From NCBI GenBank assembly GCA_003224665.1, contig QHZM01000024.1, forward strand, positions 1 to 6,858: a stretch of DNA of 6,858 nt, given 5' to 3'. Origin of the DNA: Acidobacteriota bacterium (GTDB lineage Bacteria; Acidobacteriota; Terriglobia; UBA7540). Shown here in pieces: positions 1 through 5,709 of the stretch; position 1 is the first letter of the stretch; each line of letters starts with the position of its first letter. The position numbers were made by a program, and so were the translations under genes. Under the pieces are notes generated by a model. The model searched no databases. It had not been told where the DNA came from and saw only the letters and a program-made list of their open reading frames with translations.

Positions 1-2
1 CG

Positions 3-1487
3 GCCACTGCCATGACCCTCACCAACAGCTCCCTGTTGACGAACGCAGAAGGAACCGGGGCGGGCGGCGACATCGTCGTGGCGGCCGGCTCCTTCACCCT
101 CAACAATGCGTCAACGGTCTCAGCCGCCACCGCGGGGCCGCAAAACGCTGGCGCCATCACAATCACCGCGACGGGCAACACAGTCAGCCTGGCCGGCGGT
201 AGCAGCATCACGAGTTCGACTACAGCCGCCGGCGACGCAGGGACAGTGATCATCAGCACCCCGGCCTTGAACCTGAGCGATAGCACGATCACCACGAGCA
301 CCAGCAGCAGCGGCAACGCCGGAAGCATCACAGCGAAGGTCGGGACGCTGAACCTTATGGGCACCTCGGCGATTTCGAGCAGCAGTACGGGCACGGCGAC
401 GGGCAATGCCGGCTCAATCACCATCCAAGGGCTGGCCTCCCCGGCGGATGCGGTCACGCTGACCAACAGCACGATCGCCACCAGTGCGGCCAATACCGGC
501 CAAGGCGGCAGCATTTCGGTAGACGCAAAGGCCATTACTCTCACAAATCCTACAATTTCGGCCAGCGTCACCAACGGTGTGGACCTGCCTGGTGATCCGC
601 GGCCCAATATCACACTCACAGCACCAACACTGACCATGGCGGGTGGGAGCGTCACGGCCGAGACCTCGGGCACCCGCAACGCCGGCAGCATCACGCTCAA
701 GGCGAACAGCGTCACACTGCAAGGCAGCGCTACCCTGTCCAGCGCCAGTACGGGGCTGGGGAACGCCGGCGATATCAGAATTAATCCAGACGTTCCCGGC
801 AACACCTTTGGGATGCAGAACAGCAGCCTCAGCACGTCCGCGTCGCTGGCAGACGGCGGGAATATCACGGTCAAGGTCAACGGGATGTTCAGCGCGATCG
901 ATAGCCGCATCACCTCGTCGGTCGGCAATCCGGAGAAGACCACGACGATTGGGGGCAACATTATGATCGATCCGGACTTTGTGATCCTCCAGAACAGCCA
1001 GATTCGGGCCAATGCTTTTGCGGGAACCGGGGGAAACATTACGATCGTGGCGAGCCAGGCCTTCTTACCCGACGCGTTGAGCGTGGTGGATGCCTCGTCG
1101 GCAAAGGGCGTCAGTGGGACCATCACAATTAACTCACCCCTGTCGAACCTGAGTCAGACGCTGGTGCCGTTATCCGCCTCGGCCCTGCACGCCGCTGTAT
1201 TATTGCGGGCGCAGTGCGCCGCGAAATTGCAAGGCGGGCAGACCAGCAGTTTTGTCCAAGTGGGCCGAGACAACCTGCCACCGGAACCCGGAGGCTGGCT
1301 CTCCAGTCCCTTGCTGGCCCAGGGCGAAGCGGGCGCCGGGCTGGCCAGGGCGGCCGACGCCGAGCCCGATGGGATTTTCGCAGTCCCGGCACCGTCTGGG
1401 GAAACCCTGCAACTGCGACGCGTGCGGCACATGGGGCCACTCGCCGGGTTGTTCCTGTGGGGGGATCGCCTTGGTTGTGGCTTATGA
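3..1487 (+). CDS. TpsA-type exoprotein, filamentous-haemagglutinin-like, C-terminal part (5' truncated)
   Basis: This is the C-terminal part of a large secreted surface protein of the two-partner secretion type. The frame is open to the left window edge, so the ATG at 12 is probably internal and the signal peptide and N-terminal TPS domain lie upstream. Numbering from that ATG gives 491 residues. Residues 15-380 are rich in Gly, Ser, Thr, Asn and Ala and carry a recurring [N/G/D]-x-G-x-I-x-[I/V] motif about every 29 residues, as expected of a right-handed beta-helix stalk. Residues 380-491 are non-repetitive, include SSFVQVGRDNLPPEPGGWL (412-430), and hold the only two cysteines (C402, C489). 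I recall a similar SSFV-GR-LP-P tail at the end of many cyanobacterial-type TpsA proteins. The stop TGA overlaps the start of the TpsB gene, which strongly supports the assignment. Its role is inferred: adhesion or surface attachment. Cargo specificity cannot be read from this fragment. Confidence 0.87.
   Translation, partial: ATAMTLTNSSLLTNAEGTGAGGDIVVAAGSFTLNNASTVSAATAGPQNAGAITITATGNTVSLAGGSSITSSTTAAGDAGTVIISTPALNLSDSTITTSTSSSGNAGSITAKVGTLNLMGTSAISSSSTGTATGNAGSITIQGLASPADAVTLTNSTIATSAANTGQGGSISVDAKAITLTNPTISASVTNGVDLPGDPRPNITLTAPTLTMAGGSVTAETSGTRNAGSITLKANSVTLQGSATLSSASTGLGNAGDIRINPDVPGNTFGMQNSSLSTSASLADGGNITVKVNGMFSAIDSRITSSVGNPEKTTTIGGNIMIDPDFVILQNSQIRANAFAGTGGNITIVASQAFLPDALSVVDASSAKGVSGTITINSPLSNLSQTLVPLSASALHAAVLLRAQCAAKLQGGQTSSFVQVGRDNLPPEPGGWLSSPLLAQGEAGAGLARAADAEPDGIFAVPAPSGETLQLRRVRHMGPLAGLFLWGDRLGCGL
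54..1151 (+). repeat. Tandem degenerate ~29-residue (~87-base) repeats encoding a beta-helix stalk
   Basis: Inside the TpsA fragment the first Ile/Val of the motif [G/A]G-x-[I/V]-x-[I/V] falls at residues 21, 49, 79, 106, 136, 168, 200, 227, 255, 285, 317, 343 and 371 (counting from the ATG at 12). Spacings run from 26 to 32 and average about 29. The unit at residue 200 (PNITLTA) is degenerate but in register. Each unit continues with a hydrophobic strand such as TLNL or SVTL and often an S-x-I-S/T-S-S segment. At DNA level the units have diverged; only the core word, approximately GGCAAYGCCGG, recurs clearly (for example near 311, 400 and 676). The array continues to the left edge, so the total copy number is unknown. 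Confidence 0.8.
1245..1301 (+). other. Conserved-looking C-terminal tail motif of TpsA
   Basis: Residues 412-430 read SSFVQVGRDNLPPEPGGWL and lie just after the first cysteine (C402, in RAQCAAK) and beyond the last beta-helix repeat. From memory, a Cys followed by SSF(V)-x-x-GR-x-x-LP-x-x-P is a recurrent tail in TpsA proteins of cyanobacteria and related diderms. Its function is not known to me; capping of the beta-helix or retention at the TpsB pore would fit. The match is by eye only. Confidence 0.5.
1484..1487 (+). promoter_or_regulatory. ATGA stop/start overlap coupling tpsA-like and tpsB-like genes
   Basis: The TpsA stop TGA (1485-1487) overlaps the TpsB start ATG (1484-1486). No strong Shine-Dalgarno sequence stands just upstream; the purine-rich GGTTGTGG at 1473-1480 is the only weak candidate. 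Translation of the transporter is therefore likely to depend on ribosomes terminating on the exoprotein message. This start is preferred because a signal peptide follows it directly; the next in-frame ATG, at 1592, falls in the signal-peptide c-region. Confidence 0.75.
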
Positions 1488-3283
1488 CCGCGCGTTGCGG
1501 AGGCCGCGGCCCGCGCGAAACGGCCATCTGTCCGCGGACGGGTCAGCAGGTTTTGCTTTGGGTGGTCCTTCTTGTGGCTAGCGCTTCGGTCATGAATGCC
1601 CAAGCCCAAATGCTTCCCAGCACCCCACTGCCGCCGGTGATCGACCCAACGGGCCGTTCGGGTACTCCCCCACCGCTCCAAAAGGAGGAACCCGTGCCGC
1701 CACAGCCTCCCCCGCTCGTCCCTCCCCCTGCTCCTCCACCACCCGAGAAGCCCCGGGCGCCCCTGCTGCGCGTGTTTGTGCGTGAGATCCGGATTATCGG
1801 GAACACGGTCTTTTCGGCCGAAGAGTTGGCCGCAGTCACGGCGCCTTATGTCAACCGGGAACTCACCTCCGAGGATTTCGAATCGCTGCGTCAGGCGCTC
1901 ACGCTCTACTACGTCAATCACGGGTACGTGACCTCCGGCGCGGTTATTCCCGACCAGACCGTCACAGAAGGCATTATCACGATTCAGATCATCGAGGGAA
2001 AGCTGAGCCGCATCGATATCGAAGGAACCACGCATTTCTGGCCCAGCTATTTGCGTGACCGGATCGCGCTCAGCGCCGGCCCCCCGGTCAACATCAAGGT
2101 CTTGCAGGAGCGGCTCCAATTGCTGCAGCAGGATCCGCGCCTCGCACGGATCAACGCGGAGCTGCAGCCGGGGGTCGTGCGTGGCGAGGCCGAGTTGCAC
2201 GTCAAGGTGGCCGAGACCAGTCCCTACAAGGCCTGGGTCGAGTTCAACAATTTTCAGACCCCCGTGGTAGGCGCCGAGCGTGGCCTGGGCACGGTGTCGC
2301 ACCAGAACCTGACGGGCCATGGCGATCCGTTCAGCTTCACCTACGGACGTTCGGAAGGAGTCAATCCGCTGATCGATACCTCGTATTCGATCCCATTTAC
2401 TCCATATGACACGACCCTCAGTGCTTCGTATCGGCGCAATGATTTTCTCGTCGTCGAAGCCCCGTTCAACACACTCAATATTAGCAGTCAGTCCGAGATC
2501 TTCGGCCTGTCCCTATTGCAGCCCGTCTATCGGACGCTCAATCATCAGGTAAACTTCAGTGTCACCGGCGAGCGTCTCTTTAACAAGACGATTCTACCCG
2601 GCTTCCCCAATTTCAACCTGATTCCGGGTTCCCAGAATGATGCGGCGGTTGTGAGTGCGTTGCGATTTATCCCGGAATGGCTCTATCGGACTCCATCCAC
2701 GGTGTTCGCGGTCCGCTCACGATTTTCCGTCGGGCTCAACGTGCTGGGTGCCACGATTAACCCCGGGTTCGTCAACGGGGTACAGGTACCGGACGGCCGG
2801 TTCTTCGCCTGGTTGGGCCAGGTCCAGGCGGTCCAACGTCTGGATCGCCTCTGGGGTCTGCAGGTTCTCGGCCGGTATGACGTGCAACTGGCCAGCGACA
2901 GTCTCTTTCCGGTCGAACAGTTCCCGGTCGGAGGCCGGTTCTCCGTGCGGGGATACCGTGAAAACACGCTGGTCCGGGATAACGCGATGGTGGCGACAGT
3001 GGAGGCGCGGCTCCCCATGCTCCGTTCGGCTCAGACTGAGGACCTCTTGCAGATTGCTGCCTTTCTGGATTATGGGAATGCGTGGAACAATGGAAATGAC
3101 CCGGTGACCCCATCAAGGGAATTTCTTGCGAGCGCCGGGCTTGGGTTGCGGGCTAACTTCCTCCCGCAGAATCGTGGGTATTTCGAGGTGTATTGGGGCA
3201 ACCGTCTGAACCACATCACGAATCCTCGTAACGACTTGCAGGATTATGGTATTCACCTGCAGCTGGTCGTTCAGGTCTTGTAA
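1484..3283 (+). CDS. TpsB outer-membrane transporter (ShlB/FhaC/HecB family)
   Basis: This 599-residue protein is the outer-membrane pore that binds the TPS domain of the partner exoprotein in the periplasm and secretes it. A Sec signal peptide is visible (hydrophobic core about 23-35, likely cleavage after A41 in NAQA). A proline-rich linker follows (62-93, 18 prolines in 32 residues). POTRA 1 is about 95-172 (starting LRVFVREIRIIGNTVF) and POTRA 2 about 174-243. The rest is a 16-strand-type beta-barrel with the family's L6 motif VRGY at 488-491 (R489 is the key arginine) and the barrel-wall motif FLDYG at 527-531. Length matches the usual 550-600. It ends ...LVVQVL, so the terminal residue is Leu rather than the Phe common in outer-membrane proteins. 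The frame is open back to 1214, but that part overlaps TpsA and precedes the signal peptide, so it is not coding. It is translationally coupled to the TpsA gene and is very probably its dedicated partner. Confidence 0.97.
   Translation: MTARCGGRGPRETAICPRTGQQVLLWVVLLVASASVMNAQAQMLPSTPLPPVIDPTGRSGTPPPLQKEEPVPPQPPPLVPPPAPPPPEKPRAPLLRVFVREIRIIGNTVFSAEELAAVTAPYVNRELTSEDFESLRQALTLYYVNHGYVTSGAVIPDQTVTEGIITIQIIEGKLSRIDIEGTTHFWPSYLRDRIALSAGPPVNIKVLQERLQLLQQDPRLARINAELQPGVVRGEAELHVKVAETSPYKAWVEFNNFQTPVVGAERGLGTVSHQNLTGHGDPFSFTYGRSEGVNPLIDTSYSIPFTPYDTTLSASYRRNDFLVVEAPFNTLNISSQSEIFGLSLLQPVYRTLNHQVNFSVTGERLFNKTILPGFPNFNLIPGSQNDAAVVSALRFIPEWLYRTPSTVFAVRSRFSVGLNVLGATINPGFVNGVQVPDGRFFAWLGQVQAVQRLDRLWGLQVLGRYDVQLASDSLFPVEQFPVGGRFSVRGYRENTLVRDNAMVATVEARLPMLRSAQTEDLLQIAAFLDYGNAWNNGNDPVTPSREFLASAGLGLRANFLPQNRGYFEVYWGNRLNHITNPRNDLQDYGIHLQLVVQVL
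1667..1762 (+). other. Proline-rich linker between signal peptide and POTRA 1 of TpsB
   Basis: Residues 62-93 of the transporter hold 18 prolines, in runs such as PPPLVPPPAPPPPEKP. In FhaC the corresponding N-terminal region is a helix that plugs the pore, joined to POTRA 1 by a linker. Here no obvious helix is present, and the mature N-terminus is mainly an extended, polyproline-like spacer. Confidence 0.7.
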
Positions 3284-3285
3284 GC

Positions 3286-5694
3286 ATGAGGATGAGGACC
3301 ATGGCATACGACTCGCAGTGCACGCATGGACGGCGGCGAAGTTTCCGGACTCCTGGGCTCTCTAATCCGCGCCCGGGCTTGGAGGTCCGGAGGAGCCTGC
3401 TCTTGATCGCTGCGGCCATTCTGATCCTGTTCGTTTCGGCACCGCTCTTGGCGCAATCCCCGGAGCGCTCGGGTCCGCCCTCAGCGGGTACGCTTCTCCA
3501 ACAGGGCTCCCAGTTGTTCCAGCAAGGCGCGTTTGGGGAAGCGGTCATGCGCTGGCAGGAAGCCGCTCAAGCCTTCGCACAGGCAGAGCGGCCCCTCGAG
3601 CAAAGTGATGCGCTCACTGGCCTCGCTCAGGCCTATCTGGCGCTTGGCTACTCCACGAAGGCAGCACAAAGTCTGGAGCTGGCGCTCACCTTGGTCCAGC
3701 CCACCCGAGATCGGAACCGACTCGCCACCGTGATGGGGGCTCTCGGCCAGGTGTACCTCGAAGCGGGGCGGATGGATGCGGCGTCACAGTACCTACTAGA
3801 TGCGCTTCGTCTGGCAAAGGAAGCGGGCGACGCTCCTCGGTCGGCGATCATCCTGAACAACCTGGGCAAATTACGCGCGGCCCAGCAGCAGGAGGCTCAA
3901 GCACTCGAGGCGTTCGCAGAATCCCGGAAGCTTGCCGAGGCGGCCCATCGCCCTGCGGCTGCGTCCATTGCCACGGTCAACTCGGCACAGACTTTACTAC
4001 GGCTCAACCGGACCGAGGAGGCCAAAACCTGGTTCGACCAGGCGCTCCCGCAACTCCGGAGCCTGCCGGACTCCCATGATAAGGCGTATGGACTGATCAA
4101 CCTTGCCTTGGGGTACGCAGGACTTCGTTCGCGGAGGGCCGATGCCGGCGAGCAACTGTTGATCCTCGCCGCTGCGGTGCTCGAAGACGCCTCCGTGGTG
4201 GCACAAGGGATTGGTGATGCGCGCGCCGCGTCCTACGCCTTCGGCTATCGAGCTCATCTCTACGAGCAGGCACAGCGGTATCAGGAGGCCCTCCTTCTGA
4301 CCCGGCTCGCGGTGGCGGCCGCCCAACGAGTGCAGGCTCCAGAATCGCTCTACCGCTGGCAGTGGCAGACCGGACGCCTGCTGAAAGCGCTGGGACAACT
4401 CGATGTGGCCATTGCCGCCTACGCTCGGGCCGCCGAGACGGTTCAATCAATTCGTCCGGAAATGGCTGTCGGGTCCGGTGGCATAGCGGTCCCATTCCGC
4501 GAGTCGGGCGGCCGCCTGTTCTATGAGTTGGCCGATCTCCTCCTGCAACGCGCAGCGGCGACGTCCGAGCCCAAGGAGGCCCAGGTCTATCTCACAAAAG
4601 CGCGGGAAGCGGTCGAACTGTTCAAAGCGGCCGAGCTGCGGGATTACTTCCAGGACGATTGCGTGGATGCGCGCCAGTCTCGCACCACGAGTTTGGACGA
4701 GGTGTCACGGAAAGCCGCCGTCATCTATCCGATCATTCTGCCGGACCGCACGGAACTGCTGGTCAGCCTGCCGAGCGGGCTGCAACGCTTCATCGTGCCG
4801 GTCAGCAATGACAGGCTCACAGAGGAAATCCGAGCCTTCCGCCACAAGCTGGAGAAGAGCACCACCCGTGAATATTTGCCGCACGCCCAACAGCTCTATA
4901 CCTGGCTAATTCGTCCGTTCGAGCCGAGCTTGTCGCAGTTCTCCATCAACACCCTGGTGATTGTGCCGGACGGCGCGCTACGGACCATTCCGATGGCGGC
5001 TCTGCACGATGGCGAGCGGTTTCTGATCAGCAAGTACGCGGTGGCGACGACGCCGAGCCTTACCCTCACAGATCCTCGTCCTCTGAGACGCGAGACGATC
5101 ACAGCGTTTTCGGCCGGTCTCACTGAAGCGGTGCAGGGATTTCCGCCCTTAACGCATGTGTCTGAGGAGCTGCAAACCATTAAGCGCCTTTATGGAGGAA
5201 CCCTTTTGCTCAATCGAGAGTTTGTGGTCTCCAGAATGGAGAAAGAGTTAAAGGAGCTGCCGTTTTCGATGGTGCATATCGCCTCACACGGTCAATTTGA
5301 GAGCGATGTCAAGAAGTCCTTTCTGCTCACTTTTGACGATAAGCTGACCATGGACCGGTTGGAACAGTTTGTGGGCCTGTACCGGTTCAGGGATGCTCCT
5401 CTGGCACTACTGGTCCTCAGTGCGTGCGAGACCGCCGCGGGGGATGATCGGGCGGCCTTAGGCCTTGCCGGGGTGGCGATCAAGGCGGGCGCAACAAGTG
5501 CCCTTGCAACCCTATGGCTTATCAGCGACGAAGCCTCGACGAAGTTGGTATCGGAGTTTTACCGTCAACTTCAGGATCCGTCGCTGTCCAAAGCTGTTGC
5601 GCTTCAACGCGCGCAATTGAAGATGCTGAATGATCCGGTCTATTCCCACCCTGCATACTGGGCGGCATTTCTCTTGCTCAATAACTGGCTCTGA
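3286..5694 (+). CDS. Exported TPR-CHAT domain protein (caspase-like peptidase)
   Basis: This 802-residue protein combines a TPR scaffold with a CHAT domain (Caspase HetF Associated with Tprs, peptidase clan CD). A basic n-region precedes a hydrophobic stretch (about 37-55) ending PLLAQ, a likely cleavable export signal. TPR-like units recur roughly every 40 residues from about 66 to 390 (for example at 66, 106, 146, 186 and 226). The CHAT domain spans about 475-802, with LVIVPDGALRTIPMAALHDG (557-576), HIASHG with catalytic H668, LSACETA with catalytic C714, then DDRAALGLAG (720-729), ATLW (741-744) and a terminal HPAYWAAFLLLNNW. Both dyad residues are intact, so it is probably an active Cys protease. 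The substrate is unknown. It resembles the CHAT proteins I recall beside TPS genes in cyanobacteria. It starts 2 bases after the TpsB stop. The exact start is uncertain (3286, 3292 or 3301). A scaffold role without proteolysis cannot be excluded. Confidence 0.96.
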   Translation: MRMRTMAYDSQCTHGRRRSFRTPGLSNPRPGLEVRRSLLLIAAAILILFVSAPLLAQSPERSGPPSAGTLLQQGSQLFQQGAFGEAVMRWQEAAQAFAQAERPLEQSDALTGLAQAYLALGYSTKAAQSLELALTLVQPTRDRNRLATVMGALGQVYLEAGRMDAASQYLLDALRLAKEAGDAPRSAIILNNLGKLRAAQQQEAQALEAFAESRKLAEAAHRPAAASIATVNSAQTLLRLNRTEEAKTWFDQALPQLRSLPDSHDKAYGLINLALGYAGLRSRRADAGEQLLILAAAVLEDASVVAQGIGDARAASYAFGYRAHLYEQAQRYQEALLLTRLAVAAAQRVQAPESLYRWQWQTGRLLKALGQLDVAIAAYARAAETVQSIRPEMAVGSGGIAVPFRESGGRLFYELADLLLQRAAATSEPKEAQVYLTKAREAVELFKAAELRDYFQDDCVDARQSRTTSLDEVSRKAAVIYPIILPDRTELLVSLPSGLQRFIVPVSNDRLTEEIRAFRHKLEKSTTREYLPHAQQLYTWLIRPFEPSLSQFSINTLVIVPDGALRTIPMAALHDGERFLISKYAVATTPSLTLTDPRPLRRETITAFSAGLTEAVQGFPPLTHVSEELQTIKRLYGGTLLLNREFVVSRMEKELKELPFSMVHIASHGQFESDVKKSFLLTFDDKLTMDRLEQFVGLYRFRDAPLALLVLSACETAAGDDRAALGLAGVAIKAGATSALATLWLISDEASTKLVSEFYRQLQDPSLSKAVALQRAQLKMLNDPVYSHPAYWAAFLLLNNWL
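3288..3303 (+). promoter_or_regulatory. Ribosome binding site that may move the CHAT start to 3301
   Basis: Three in-frame ATGs lie at 3286, 3292 and 3301. GAGGA at 3288-3292 is 8 bases before the ATG at 3301, an ideal Shine-Dalgarno spacing. The ATG at 3286 has only a weak AGG (3273-3275) 10 bases upstream, inside the TpsB gene. The start at 3301 would give 797 residues, with the signal peptide still intact. I kept 3286 for the gene because the sequence alone does not decide it. Confidence 0.5.
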
Positions 5695-5695
5695 T

Positions 5696-5700
5696 GGAGA
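5696..5700 (+). promoter_or_regulatory. Ribosome binding site of the CHASE2 gene
   Basis: GGAGA lies 9 bases before the ATG at 5710 and 1 base after the CHAT stop. This supports 5710 as the start. The earlier ATG at 5694, overlapping the CHAT stop, reaches a stop codon after 10 codons and is not the gene. Confidence 0.65.
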
Positions 5701-5709
5701 TCTGGTCTG

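Noticed and set aside
1214..1483. Upstream extension of the TpsB frame
   Set aside because: It overlaps the TpsA C-terminal tail in another frame, encodes low-complexity Arg/Gly-rich sequence, and would place the clear signal peptide in the interior of the protein.
1154..2320. A 388-codon open frame on the minus strand across the tpsA/tpsB junction
   Set aside because: It is antisense to two well-supported genes, its product is rich in Arg/Gly/Pro with no recognisable domain, and long antisense frames are common in high-GC coding DNA.
3997..4495. Minus-strand open frames of 132-149 codons inside the CHAT gene
   Set aside because: Shadows of the TPR coding sequence; no domain, no ribosome binding site noticed, and the sense frame is fully explained.
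1484..5709. Intrinsic terminator or internal promoter at the gene junctions
   Set aside because: Junctions are an overlap, 2 bases and 15 bases; no GC-rich hairpin with a T-run and no convincing -35/-10 pair was seen.
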